A DNA stretch of 64,000 bases from Anaerolineae bacterium CG2_30_57_67 (GCA_001872455.1 MNXJ01000038.1:1-64000), one strand, 5' to 3'. Positions 9,904 to 19,616 are shown, counted from the stretch's first letter. The notes: a model not told the origin generated them from the letters alone. Program-made: numbers and translations.

Positions 9904-11115
9904 TCATTTGTCGTACGTCCGCAGTTCCGGCCACTTCCACACAATCAGCGCGGCGGCCAGAATGGTGCCAATTCCGCCGCTGATGATGGCAAACGGCACG
10001 CCGAAAGCGGTTGCCACCAGGCCAGATTCCACCTCGCCCAGCTGCGGCCCGCCTTGAAAGAAAATCTGATTGACGCTGGTCATGCGCCCGCGAATATGGT
10101 CGGGCGTTTGTAGTTGGCGGATGGTGTTGCGGATGATGGTGCTGACGGTGTCCGCCGCGCCAACAATCAGCAGCGCCACAAACGCCAGCGCGAAACTGGT
10201 CGTCAGCCCGAAAGCCACCGTCGCCACGCCGAAAATCACCACCGCCGTCAGAAAAATGGGCCCCTGGCGGCGCAGCCCCGGCAACTGGCTGATGACGACC
10301 CCGGCGGTTACCAAACCGATGCTTTGCGCTGAAACCAGCCAACCGTAGCCGACTTCGCCCACTTGCAAAATATCCTTGGCAATAATCGGCATCATGGTGT
10401 TGGCTGAGGCAAAGAAGGTGGCGAAGAAATCCATCACCATCGTCGAGAGGATGATTTTGCGCGAGAAAATAAAGCGCACGCCCTCGCCAATCGCCGCCAG
10501 GCTGATTCCGCTGCCTTTTTGCAAATCTTGCGGAATGCTGCCAATCATCAGCAGCGCGGCGATGACCGCCAGAAACGAAGGCGCGTTGAAAAAGTAGGTG
10601 TAACTCTGCCCCAGCGTGGCGATGACCACCCCGCTCAGCACCGGGCCGATGACGGCGCCCGCGTTGAAGGCAATCGAGTTCAGGCTGAAAGCGCTCGGCA
10701 GGTGTTCGGCGGGGACGAGGTTGGGGACAATCGCCTGGCGCGCCGGGCCGTCGAAGGCGACGGCGGCGGCCTGCAGCGCTGTCAGCGCGTAAATTTGCCA
10801 GATTTGAATGCTCCCGCTGAAAGTCAGCCAGGCCAGCCCGGCGGCGGTCAGCGCCATCAGGGTTTGAGTCACCAGAATAATCGTGCGGCGGTTAAACGTA
10901 TCCGCAAAGGCGCCGCCGAAGAGCGAGAAAACAATCACCGGCAGAATGCGCGCCAGCCCAATCAGGCCGAGCGCCAGCGGGTCGGGTTTGCCGCTCAATT
11001 CGCGGATGTGCCAGTGAATGGCGGCCAATTGCATTTGTGAACCGGCAATGGAAATTAACAGCCCGGCCCAGAGCAGAGTGAATTTGGGATGTTTGAAGGC
11101 GGGCGGCAGGCGCAT
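9904..11115 (-). CDS. MFS transporter
   Basis: 403 aa, about 12 hydrophobic segments; FGGAFADTFNRRTIIL between TM2 and TM3. Confidence 0.85.
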   Translation of the reverse strand: MRLPPAFKHPKFTLLWAGLLISIAGSQMQLAAIHWHIRELSGKPDPLALGLIGLARILPVIVFSLFGGAFADTFNRRTIILVTQTLMALTAAGLAWLTFSGSIQIWQIYALTALQAAAVAFDGPARQAIVPNLVPAEHLPSAFSLNSIAFNAGAVIGPVLSGVVIATLGQSYTYFFNAPSFLAVIAALLMIGSIPQDLQKGSGISLAAIGEGVRFIFSRKIILSTMVMDFFATFFASANTMMPIIAKDILQVGEVGYGWLVSAQSIGLVTAGVVISQLPGLRRQGPIFLTAVVIFGVATVAFGLTTSFALAFVALLIVGAADTVSTIIRNTIRQLQTPDHIRGRMTSVNQIFFQGGPQLGEVESGLVATAFGVPFAIISGGIGTILAAALIVWKWPELRTYDK

Positions 11116-11118
11116 TTG

Positions 11119-11943
11119 CTAGGTTCCCCAATCGCGCAGGTATAAAAAATCATAACCCACGGTGCGGGTGGTGATTTTGGCGATGACCGGCATGACGCGC
11201 TTGAAGTGGTTGCGGCGGATGCGGCGGGTGACGGTTTGCACGAATTCGGGCGCGAATCCGGCCTCGACGCATTCTTCCGGGCTGAAGCGTTGGTCCACCA
11301 GCAGGTAGAGCAGTTTATCGGCTTCTTCGTAGGTGAAGCCCAATTCCTGCTCGTCGGTTTGTCCGGCCCACAGGTCGGCGGAGGGCGCTTTGTCGAGGAT
11401 GGGCTGCGTCACGCTCAGCGCGCGCGAAAGTTGGCGCACCTGCGCCTTGTACAGGTCGCCGATGGGGTTGATGGCGTGGGCGCTGTCGCCGAACAAGGTG
11501 GAATAGCCCAGCAAAATTTCGGTTTTGTTGCCGGTGCCAATCACCAGGCCGTGAAAATCTTCTGATTGGTCGTAGAGCGTCACCATGCGGCAGCGCGCCA
11601 TGATGTTGCCTTGGCGCAGTGGCGACATGGCCGGGAATTGTTCAATCAGCGCATCGGCCATGCCGGTGATGGGGATGGTTTTGTGCGGGATGCCGAGCGC
11701 TTCGATGACCAGCAGGGCGTGGTCGAGCGATTCTTGCGAGGAGGTGCGGTAGGGCAGGCGCACGCCGAGCACATTTTCCGCGCCGAGCGCTTCGACGGCG
11801 AGAAAAGCCACCAGCGCCGAGTCGATGCCGCCGGAGAGGCCAATCACGGCGCGGCTGAGGCCGGTGCGGGTGATTTCGGCGCGGATGAAGCGCGTCAGCA
11901 GGTTGCGTACCAGGTCGGGGTTGATGGTCAGGTCAATGTTCAT
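11119..11943 (-). CDS. nadE: NAD(+) synthase, ammonia-dependent type (synthetase domain only)
   Basis: AVIGLSGGIDSALVAFLAVEALG; GTGNKTEILLGYSTLFGD; MNIDL start at 11943. Confidence 0.92.
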   Translation of the reverse strand: MNIDLTINPDLVRNLLTRFIRAEITRTGLSRAVIGLSGGIDSALVAFLAVEALGAENVLGVRLPYRTSSQESLDHALLVIEALGIPHKTIPITGMADALIEQFPAMSPLRQGNIMARCRMVTLYDQSEDFHGLVIGTGNKTEILLGYSTLFGDSAHAINPIGDLYKAQVRQLSRALSVTQPILDKAPSADLWAGQTDEQELGFTYEEADKLLYLLVDQRFSPEECVEAGFAPEFVQTVTRRIRRNHFKRVMPVIAKITTRTVGYDFLYLRDWGT

Positions 11944-11944
11944 T

Positions 11945-12349
11945 TTATTTGTAGGGCAAAATTTCCATGTCAATTTTGCCGGTCAAGGCTTCCATTTCCG
12001 GGTCTTTATGGACGAGAATAGCTGATTCTTGTTCTGCAATGGCGGCAATCCAGGAATCGGCCACGGAAAGCGGGTAGGCGGCTTTGATGTGCGCTGCTGC
12101 CAGGAGCGTTTCTTCGTTTTCCTGCCAGACAATTTTCAGCGGCAGTTGACGCAGGTTGGCGTAGCGTTGTTTCGCCTCCACTTCGCCCGCTGTGCGCAAG
12201 GTGAGGTAGTAAATTTCGTATAAAACCATCCAGGGCAAAATAACGTTTCCTTCGGCGGAGCGAATCAGGTCTCTTACCCGTTCTGCGCCAGATTCCAGGC
12301 GCAGCATGGCAACAACCGCCGAGGTATCGAGTACGTATTTATTGGCCAC
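11945..12349 (-). CDS. vapC: PIN-domain toxin, VapC family
   Basis: GTG start VANKYVLDTSAVVAMLRLESG, overlapping the antitoxin stop by 11 bp; conserved Asp/Glu pattern and C-terminal VADSWIAAIA. Confidence 0.85.
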   Translation of the reverse strand: MANKYVLDTSAVVAMLRLESGAERVRDLIRSAEGNVILPWMVLYEIYYLTLRTAGEVEAKQRYANLRQLPLKIVWQENEETLLAAAHIKAAYPLSVADSWIAAIAEQESAILVHKDPEMEALTGKIDMEILPYK

Positions 12350-12578
12350 GGCTGCGCTCTTCCTTGCGATATTCGGCCAGCGCCAGGTCGAGCGCTTCGT
12401 CTTTGGCGCAACCATACAGGGCTTCCAGCGGGTCTTGAGGCAGGGGAATGACGGTAATGGTTTGACCGTTATCCAGCCAGGCCAGCCGGGTGCCTTTTGC
12501 CATTTTGTAGCGTTTGCGAATTTCGGCAGGCACCACCGTTTGTCCGCGCTCTGTGATGATTGTCTTCATTTTATTCAC
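12339..12578 (-). CDS. vapB: AbrB/SpoVT-type antitoxin, VapB family
   Basis: MKTIITERGQTVVPAEIRKRYKMAKGTRLAW swapped-hairpin fold signature; immediately upstream of the PIN ORF. Confidence 0.85.
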   Translation of the reverse strand: MNKMKTIITERGQTVVPAEIRKRYKMAKGTRLAWLDNGQTITVIPLPQDPLEALYGCAKDEALDLALAEYRKEERSRGQ

Positions 12579-12623
12579 CTCGCCTTATTCTACAATGCAA
12601 AACAAAGAAAAACAAGTCACTTC

Positions 12624-13469
12624 TTATTTTTGCATTGTTTTTTCGAGCGTTTTCAGCACGACTTCGAGGCGTTCATCGCGCAGTAGCGGCAGGCGCTGAC
12701 GGGTGCGGCGTAACTGCGCCAGGTCGAGTTCCGTCAGGGTGACGCCCTGCTCGTCGTAGGGCGCTTGCGCCACCAGCCGCCCATCTGGGTCGAAGACGGT
12801 GGAGCCGCCCCAGAAGTTGAGCCCGTCTTCAAAGCCGACGCGGTTGGCGTGGCTGAAAAAGGCGGTGAACAGACCAGAGTAGGCGCGGTTGATGTTTTCC
12901 ACCCACAGCGCCGAGCCGATAATTTCTTCGGTAACGCCGCGCGCCGGGGAGGCCGATGTCAGCCAGAACAGGTCGGCGCCGTCCATCCACAGGCTGTAGG
13001 GCGAGGAAACGTGCCAGAAATCTTCGCAGATGAGAATTCCGGCCCGGCCAAAACGGGTGTCGAAGGCGGAGAACGAATCTCCGGCGGCGAAATAGCGCTT
13101 TTCGTCAAAAATGCCGTAGGTCGGCAGGTACACTTTGCGGTGGATGTGGACGACTTCGCCGCGCGAGAGATAGGCGGCTGAAATGTAGTAGCGGTAACGC
13201 GCGTCTTCCTCGACGAAGCCGACTACCAGGTCAATGTCGCGCGAGGCCTCCAGCAGGCGGGCGAAGGTCGGGTCGCCCGCATTTGGGCGGCAGGCGATGG
13301 TGGCGGCGATGTCCTGCAAAACGTAACCGGTCAGCGAGAGTTCGGGGAAAAGCACCAGTTCCGCGCCTTGTTGGCGCGCCGATTCAATCAGCGCCAGGTG
13401 CGTTTCCAGGTTGGCGGGCAAGTCGCCAAGTTTGGTATTGATTTGGGCCAGAGCCAGCGGTAGTTTCAT
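12624..13469 (-). CDS. nitrilase-superfamily carbon-nitrogen hydrolase, similar to the glutaminase domain of NAD synthetase
   Basis: MKLPLALAQINTKLGDLPANLETHLALI...LVLFPELSLTGY...ICEDFWH; the ORF-track extension to 13880 is repeat sequence. Confidence 0.85.
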   Translation of the reverse strand: MKLPLALAQINTKLGDLPANLETHLALIESARQQGAELVLFPELSLTGYVLQDIAATIACRPNAGDPTFARLLEASRDIDLVVGFVEEDARYRYYISAAYLSRGEVVHIHRKVYLPTYGIFDEKRYFAAGDSFSAFDTRFGRAGILICEDFWHVSSPYSLWMDGADLFWLTSASPARGVTEEIIGSALWVENINRAYSGLFTAFFSHANRVGFEDGLNFWGGSTVFDPDGRLVAQAPYDEQGVTLTELDLAQLRRTRQRLPLLRDERLEVVLKTLEKTMQK

Positions 13470-13634
13470 GCCGGCAATCTTACCATAGCGCCGCGCGTTG
13501 ATTGTCGGCGGCGGCGAAGGCGGCTCGTTTATTTCACCGCGCCGCTTTCGCCCTGTCAGAATTTTTCCGCCGCGAGCTGTACGGCGAGTCATGTCATGCG
13601 GCGCAAGTCTGCAGATTGCGCGGTGAAACGGAGT

Positions 13635-14082
13635 CGAAAGTCTCCCGACTTTCGCACGCGACAGAAATTCCGCTACGCGCGGCGCGGACTGAAGTCCGGC
13701 CTGATTGCGCCGTAAAAGTCCGCTTAAGCGGACTTGGTTGGGCTGATGCCGGGCTTCCAGCCCGCCGAAAAAAGAAACTGACACCGTAACGCGAGATTTA
13801 TCTCGCGCCTGGATCTGAAAAGCTCCGAGAGATTCCGTTAACTCCGCGTCCCAAACCCCGCGATATGAATGTCGCGCCACGCGGCGCGGACTGAAGTCCG
13901 GCCTGATTGCGCCGTAAAAGTCCGCTTAAGCGGACTTGGCGGGGTTGAGGCCGGGCTTCCAGCCCGCCGAAAAAAGAAACTGACACCGTAACGCGAGATT
14001 TATCTCGCGCCTGGATCTGAAAAACTCCGAGAGATTCCGTTAACTCCGCGTCCCGAACCCTGCGATATGAATGTCGCGCCAC
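13635..14082. repeat. hairpin-array region containing two copies of a 202-bp tandem repeat
   Basis: GGCGCGGACTGAAGTCCGGCC... begins at 13681 and again at 13883 (period 202); contains AAGTCCGCTTAAGCGGACTT, GGGCTTCCAGCCC, GCGAGATTTATCTCGC and CGAAAGTCTCCCGACTTTCG. Confidence 0.93.
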
Positions 14083-14233
14083 GGGTGATTACACATTAAG
14101 TTATTCCTTAATTATTGTCTGACAATGATGGCGATGCTATCATTCTCCTATCACAACGGATACACAGTCCGTTGCGCGTGTGGTTGTTTTTTGCCCACTT
14201 TTACTTACAAACATCATTTTCAGGAGGCTCGTT

Positions 14234-16060
14234 ATGACGCTCGGTGGTTATGCCAATCGTTTGGCCTGGGTGGATTTAACCGCAGGTAAAGTGGAATTTA
14301 AGCCCGTTCCAGAAGACCTGGCACGCAAATATATCGGTGGACGTGGTCTGGGCGTTAAATTCGTTTTTGATAATGGCCCCAAAGTGGACCCGCTCTCGCC
14401 CGAAAATTTGCTCTGCTTCATGAACGGCCCGTTGACCGGCTCCGAAGCCAACATGAGCGGGCGCATGGCCGTCGTCACCAAATCGCCGCTGACGGGAACC
14501 GTCACCGACAGCCATCACGGCGGCTGGAGCGCGGCGCGCCTGCGCTGGTCGGGCTACGATGGACTCATCTTCAAGGGGAAATCTCCCAAACCGGTTTACG
14601 TTTACATCCACGACGATAAATTTGAAATTTTGGACGCCGCCGAAGTGTGGGGCAAGGGCGTGCATGACACCGTCAAACACTTCAAAGAAAAATATGGCGA
14701 AAAGGACCTGACGGTCATCACCATTGGCCCGGCGGGTGAAAAACTGGTCAAATTTGCCTGCTGGATGAACGAGAATGACCGCGCCAGCGGACGCGGCGGA
14801 ACCGGCTGTGTCGGCGGCTCCAAAAATCTCAAGGCCATCGTCATCAAGGCCGAGAAGAAAATCACCAAGGCTGGCAACCGCGAGGCCTGGAAAGCCGCCG
14901 GTCAGCGCGCCCTGCAGTGCATCATGGCCCCCGAAAACATCACCAGCCCGCGCAAGGGCGGCCTTTCGGTTTATGGCACCAACGTGCTGATGAACATTAC
15001 CAGCAGCATCGGCGCTTTGCCTACCAAAAACAGTATGCTCACTTCCTATGGCGAAGACGCCGAAAAAATCAGCGGCGAATACGTCAAGGAAAATTTGTTG
15101 GTCAACGACCCGACCTGCCACGCCTGCCCGGTGGCCTGTAAGAAGGAAGTGGAAGTCAAGGATGGCCCCTACAAAGGCCTGCGCATGGAATCTGTGGAGT
15201 ACGAACCGGCCTGGTCAGTTGGCGCGAACTGCGGCAACAATGACGCCCGCCTGGTCGCCAAGATGATTGACCTGGCCAACGACTACGGCTTTGACGCCAT
15301 TGAAATCGGCCACCCGCTTTCGATTTGGATGGAAGCCAGCGAAAAGGGCTACACCAAAGGCGAAGGTAAACTGGCCTGGGGCGACCCGGATGGCATGACC
15401 CACGCCGCCGAAATGGTTGGCAAGCGCGAAGGTTTTGGTAACCTCATGGCCGAGGGCGCAAATGCCACTGCCGCCTATTTTGGTCATCCCGAACTGGCGA
15501 TGACCTGCAAGGGCCAGGGCATTCCCGCCTACGACCCGCGCGGACTTAAGGGCGAAGGCCTCGGCTACGCCACCAGCAACCGCGGCGCCTGCCACCTGCG
15601 CGCCTACACCCCTGCCGCTGAATTGGGCGTGATGCCCTTTGGCTCGCTCAAGGTGGACCCGATTGCCTGGAAGGGCAAAGGCGGGCTGGTCAAAATCTTC
15701 CAGGAAGTACACGCCTTCTCCGACAGCATGGACATCTGCAAATTCAGCGCCTTTGCCCAGGGCGCGGATGAATACGCCGCGCAATATTCTGCCATGGTCG
15801 GCGTGCCCTTTACTGCGGCGGATGTGCTCAAGACCGGTGAGCGCATCTACAACCTGGAGCGCTACTTCAACAACCTGGCCGGGTTCGGCGCTGGCAGTGA
15901 TGTTTTGCCCAAACGCTTCACCACTGAACCGTCCACCATGCCCGGTTCGCTCGGCAACGTCTGCGAGTTGGACGATATGCTGGCCGAATATTACGCCGCG
16001 CGCGGCTGGGAAAACGGCGTCGTGCCGCAAGCCAAACTGAAAGAGTTGGAGATTATCTAA
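14234..16060 (+). CDS. aldehyde:ferredoxin oxidoreductase (tungsten-dependent family)
   Basis: AGGAGG then ATG at 14234; YIGGRGLGVKFVFDN, HHGGWSAARLRWSGYDG, CHACPVACKKEVEV, NRGACHLRAYTPA. Confidence 0.93.
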   Translation: MTLGGYANRLAWVDLTAGKVEFKPVPEDLARKYIGGRGLGVKFVFDNGPKVDPLSPENLLCFMNGPLTGSEANMSGRMAVVTKSPLTGTVTDSHHGGWSAARLRWSGYDGLIFKGKSPKPVYVYIHDDKFEILDAAEVWGKGVHDTVKHFKEKYGEKDLTVITIGPAGEKLVKFACWMNENDRASGRGGTGCVGGSKNLKAIVIKAEKKITKAGNREAWKAAGQRALQCIMAPENITSPRKGGLSVYGTNVLMNITSSIGALPTKNSMLTSYGEDAEKISGEYVKENLLVNDPTCHACPVACKKEVEVKDGPYKGLRMESVEYEPAWSVGANCGNNDARLVAKMIDLANDYGFDAIEIGHPLSIWMEASEKGYTKGEGKLAWGDPDGMTHAAEMVGKREGFGNLMAEGANATAAYFGHPELAMTCKGQGIPAYDPRGLKGEGLGYATSNRGACHLRAYTPAAELGVMPFGSLKVDPIAWKGKGGLVKIFQEVHAFSDSMDICKFSAFAQGADEYAAQYSAMVGVPFTAADVLKTGERIYNLERYFNNLAGFGAGSDVLPKRFTTEPSTMPGSLGNVCELDDMLAEYYAARGWENGVVPQAKLKELEII

Positions 16061-16095
16061 CGCCAATTGGCAGTGGTCAGTAAACAGTAATTAGC

Positions 16096-16140
16096 ACACA
16101 AAAAAGATGGCGCTCCTTTGGGGCGTCATCTTTTTTGTGT
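16096..16140. terminator. bidirectional intrinsic terminator
   Basis: ACACAAAAAAGATGGCGCTCC ... GGGGCGTCATCTTTTTTGTGT. Confidence 0.88.
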
Positions 16141-16168
16141 GAATTTTCATTCTGCATTCATCATTTCT

Positions 16169-16426
16169 TCACGCCCCCGCGCGCAGGGTCTTGAGCGCAA
16201 AACGCGCCATGAAATCGTCAAAAATCTCCTCACGAATCTCCATCGTCAGCCGGGTTTGGCCGACTTCGAGCGAGCCCAGCCGAAAGGGAGTCATGCGCTC
16301 CAGGCGCACGCGCCAGCCCTCGCCAGCGATCAGATTCTCTGCCAGCGCTGTTCCGCCCAATTCCTGCAGGTATTCCTTCAGCAAAAAATAGGGAATTCCG
16401 CGCATTTCGCGCACGATGGTTTTCAT
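16169..16426 (-). CDS. small conserved hypothetical protein (85 aa)
   Basis: 4-bp overlap with the MoaD-like gene suggests translational coupling. Confidence 0.65.
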   Translation of the reverse strand: MKTIVREMRGIPYFLLKEYLQELGGTALAENLIAGEGWRVRLERMTPFRLGSLEVGQTRLTMEIREEIFDDFMARFALKTLRAGA

Positions 16427-16701
16427 CCGCCGCCGACCGCCGGAAAAACGTCGAGCTTGTCGGCGCGGGAGACGCGGGTTTCCAGCGTGTCTGCCAGGTA
16501 GGGCACGTCGCGGCCATTGACAAAAAAGTGGACGTGCCCGTGCAATTGATTGTCGGCGGTCATCAATTCGGCGCGCAGGGCGGGGAACAGGCCGAAGCAG
16601 GTTTCCAGCGTTTCGCGCACGGTAACGCCGTCCGGCAGGTCGAGCATCAGCGTTTTTTTACCGGTAATCTGGCGCAGGGTGGCGTAAAAATTTACGTTCA
16701 T
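16423..16701 (-). CDS. MoaD/ThiS ubiquitin-like sulfur carrier protein
   Basis: MNVNFYATLRQITGKKTLMLDLPDGVTVRETL...KLDVFPAVGGG with C-terminal GG. Confidence 0.85.
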   Translation of the reverse strand: MNVNFYATLRQITGKKTLMLDLPDGVTVRETLETCFGLFPALRAELMTADNQLHGHVHFFVNGRDVPYLADTLETRVSRADKLDVFPAVGGG

Positions 16702-16717
16702 GGCGGCTCCAATAAAA

Positions 16718-17386
16718 TTATTTGCGAATGGCTTCCAGTAAATGTTTTCCGGCGGCTTCGATGTGCTGGCGCATGGCCTTTTCGGCGGCGGGAGCGTCAT
16801 GCGCTTCGAGCGCGGCCAAAATGGCGTGATGTTCGTCCGGGTCGGCGGCGGTGCGCGAGTCGAGCGGACGTTTGGCGGTGGAGGCGAAATTGGCCCACAG
16901 CATACTCGGCGAGAGCGCCCACAGTTGGTTGAGCGAGCGCACCAGGTAGGGGCGGCGGCTGGCGTTGTAGATGCTCTGATGAAAGCGCAGGTTGATCGCT
17001 CGGTAATGCTGAATGTCTTCCGGCGCGAGATGGTTGTTTAGTTCGGCCTCCAGCGCGCGCAGGTCGGTCAATTCTTGCGCAGAAATTTTCTGCGCGGCCT
17101 CGCCCGCCGCCCGGCTTTCGAGGTAGGCGCGCACGGCGTAAATATCTTCAATGTCTTGCGCCGAAAATTGAATGACGCGCACGCCGCGGTAGGGCAGATG
17201 TTCCAAAATTCCTTCGGCCACCAGCGCTTTAATTGCCTCGCGGAAGGGCGTTGGGCTGACGCCGACCGCCTGCGCCAGATGTTCCTGCCGCAGCCATTCA
17301 CCCGGCTTGATTTTTCCGTCGTGAATCAGTTCGCGCAGTTTATCGGCGACCTGTTCGTTGAGTTGTTTGTACGGTTGTTCGAGCAT
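16718..17386 (-). CDS. GntR-family transcriptional regulator, FCD domain
   Basis: ADKLRELIHDGKIKPGEWLRQEHLAQAVGVSPTPFREAIKALVAEGILEHLPYRGVRV. Confidence 0.9.
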   Translation of the reverse strand: MLEQPYKQLNEQVADKLRELIHDGKIKPGEWLRQEHLAQAVGVSPTPFREAIKALVAEGILEHLPYRGVRVIQFSAQDIEDIYAVRAYLESRAAGEAAQKISAQELTDLRALEAELNNHLAPEDIQHYRAINLRFHQSIYNASRRPYLVRSLNQLWALSPSMLWANFASTAKRPLDSRTAADPDEHHAILAALEAHDAPAAEKAMRQHIEAAGKHLLEAIRK

Positions 17387-17390
17387 GATT

Positions 17391-19514
17391 TTATTTTAAC
17401 ACGATTGCGCGCGCGTCCAGCGCCAACGCGCCGTGTTCCATCACGCGCAGCGGGTTGATTTCGATTTCGCTGAGCGGCGGCAGGCGATAGGCCAGCCACG
17501 AGAGCCGCACCAGCGCCTCGATGACGGCTTCTTTGTCGGCGGGGGCGATGGCGCGGAAGCCAGAAAGTTTGCGCCCGGCCCAGGTTTTTTCCACCATTGC
17601 CAGCGCCTCGCGCCGGCTGAGCGGCGCCAGCCCGAAGGCGATATCTTTCAGCCCCTCGACTTCCACGCCGCCCGAGCCGAACATCATCAGCGCGTCGAAC
17701 TGCGGGTCGCGCACCGCGCCCAGGATGACTTCCTGCCCGGCTTGCGCCTGGCGCTGAAGGGTTACTCCTACGATGCGCGCCTGCGGGCGATTCTTACGCG
17801 CGACTGCCAGGATTTGCGCGTAGCCGCTTGAGACCGCTTCCGGCGAGTTCAAATTCAACAGCACGCCGCCGATGTCGGATTTGTGTAAAATATCGGGGCT
17901 GGCAATTTTCATCACCAGCGGAAAACCCAATTCGGCGGCGAGGGATGCGGCTTGTTCGGGCGATTCGGCCAGGCGCGGCGCGGCGACCGGAATGCCGATT
18001 GCCTCCAGTAAGCGGAAAACGGCCTCGGCGGGGAGATTTTCGCTGGGGGCGGGAATTTGCTCTGGTAACGGGTGCGCGGCGGCAGCGGGGGAAAATCCCA
18101 TCCGCGCCGCGAGCGCTGCGGCGGCTGGAAAAGCTTCTGGCGCTGATTCAGCCTCCATTTCTTCCAAAAATTGACTGCGCCGCCGCAAAGAACTCAGCGC
18201 GGCGACGGCGCGCTCTGGAAAGGTGAAGGTTGGCACGCCCGCCGCGCGGAAGGCGGCGCGGGTGGCTGTCACCAGCCCTGCGCCCATCACAACCGGCAGG
18301 ATGGGTTTTTGGCTTTCGGTGATGATCGGCAGCAGCGCGGCGGCGATTTGTTCGGTGGGGTAAACCGGCGAGGGCGGCAGAATGACGATGACCGCGTCGC
18401 TGTGTGGGTCGGCCAGGCTGGTTTTCAGGCAGTCGGCGTAGAGCGCGGGCGAGGCGGCGGCCAGCATGTCGACCGGGTTGTGGGCGCTGGCGGCGGCGGG
18501 TAGCAGGCCGCGCAGGGTGTCGAGCGTGGCGGGCGTCAGGTCGGCCAGGCTCAGGCCGTGCGCTTCGAGCGCGTCGGCGGCCAAAACGCCCGGTCCGCCG
18601 GCGTTGGTGAGGATGGTGACGCGCCCGCCCGCTGGTAACGGAAAAGCGGCCAGCGCCAGCGCCGAGTCGAACATTTCTTCCAGGGTGTCGAAGCGCAGCA
18701 CCCCGGCTTTGGAGAAGGCGGCCTGAAAGGCGTTTTCGCTGCTGGCGAGGGCGCCGGTGTGACTGGCCGCCGCGCGCGCTCCGGCCTGCGAGCGCCCGGT
18801 TTTGAGCGCCAGAATGGGCTTGCGCTGCGCGATGGCGCGCGCGGTTTGGATGAATTTTGCCCCGTCGCCCAGGCTTTCCAGGTAGAGGCAGATGACGCGC
18901 GTGTGCGGGTCGTCTGCGCAGGTGGGCAGCAGGTCGGTTTCGGTTACGTCGGCCTGGTTGCCGAGCGAGACGATGCGCGAAAAGCCGAAGCCCTGCCCGC
19001 GCGCCCAGTCGATGACGGCGGCGGCTAACGCGCCAGAATGGGAAAGCAGGGCCAGGTCGCCTTTTTCGGGCGGCGGCGGGGCCAGGAAGGTTGTGTCGAG
19101 CGGCAGATGGGTGTCAATCACGCCGATGCAGTTGGGGCCAATCAGCCGCAGACCGTTTTGCCGGGCGATTTGCAGGCACTCGGCTTCCAGCGCCGCGCCC
19201 GCCGCGTCCGTTTCGCGGAATCCGCCGGAGGGGATGATGGCGGCGCGCACGCTTTTGGCGGCGCATTCGCGCAGGGCTTGCGGAGTCGCTGCGGCGGGGA
19301 CAATCAGCACGGCCAAATCAATTTCGCCGGGGATTTCGCTTAGGCGCGTGAAGATTGGCCGCCCGAACAAAAATCCGCCGCGCGGGTTGACGAGATGCAC
19401 CTCGCCAGGGAATCCGCCTTCAATCAAATTGCGGGCGACGGCGTAGCCCAACTTTTCCGGGCTGGTGGATGCGCCGAGAACGGCGATGGCGCGAGGGGTA
19501 AAAAAAGCGTCCAT
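17391..19514 (-). CDS. acetate/acyl-CoA ligase (ADP-forming), fused alpha-beta
   Basis: CoA-binding N-terminus (FFTPRAIAVLGASTSPEKLGY), LLSHSGALAAAVIDWA, C-terminal ATP-grasp EINPLRV. Confidence 0.9.
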   Translation of the reverse strand: MDAFFTPRAIAVLGASTSPEKLGYAVARNLIEGGFPGEVHLVNPRGGFLFGRPIFTRLSEIPGEIDLAVLIVPAAATPQALRECAAKSVRAAIIPSGGFRETDAAGAALEAECLQIARQNGLRLIGPNCIGVIDTHLPLDTTFLAPPPPEKGDLALLSHSGALAAAVIDWARGQGFGFSRIVSLGNQADVTETDLLPTCADDPHTRVICLYLESLGDGAKFIQTARAIAQRKPILALKTGRSQAGARAAASHTGALASSENAFQAAFSKAGVLRFDTLEEMFDSALALAAFPLPAGGRVTILTNAGGPGVLAADALEAHGLSLADLTPATLDTLRGLLPAAASAHNPVDMLAAASPALYADCLKTSLADPHSDAVIVILPPSPVYPTEQIAAALLPIITESQKPILPVVMGAGLVTATRAAFRAAGVPTFTFPERAVAALSSLRRRSQFLEEMEAESAPEAFPAAAALAARMGFSPAAAAHPLPEQIPAPSENLPAEAVFRLLEAIGIPVAAPRLAESPEQAASLAAELGFPLVMKIASPDILHKSDIGGVLLNLNSPEAVSSGYAQILAVARKNRPQARIVGVTLQRQAQAGQEVILGAVRDPQFDALMMFGSGGVEVEGLKDIAFGLAPLSRREALAMVEKTWAGRKLSGFRAIAPADKEAVIEALVRLSWLAYRLPPLSEIEINPLRVMEHGALALDARAIVLK

Positions 19515-19616
19515 GACAATCTCCTGAAAATATGGTTCGGACTTGGGCCGATGAAAACAGGCTCATATGGCCGCTGCCTTGTGTTTGATAGCATAAAAAG
19601 GTACTTGTTTGAGTGT

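Noticed and set aside
12624-13880. Long ORF extension of the nitrilase gene to 13880
   Set aside because: The upstream 137 codons are the hairpin-array repeat; the same MARHSYR..DAELTESLG peptide recurs at 13798-14082. MKLPLALAQIN at 13469 fits the family start
13635-14082. CRISPR array
   Set aside because: Only two long tandem units made of palindromes; no short repeats with unique spacers and no cas genes in the window
14276-15121. Long minus-strand ORF opposite AOR (also 15215-16066, 476-1171, 59543-60406, 55583-56713)
   Set aside because: Shadow ORFs antisense to confidently identified genes in GC-rich DNA; His/Gly/Val-rich nonsense composition
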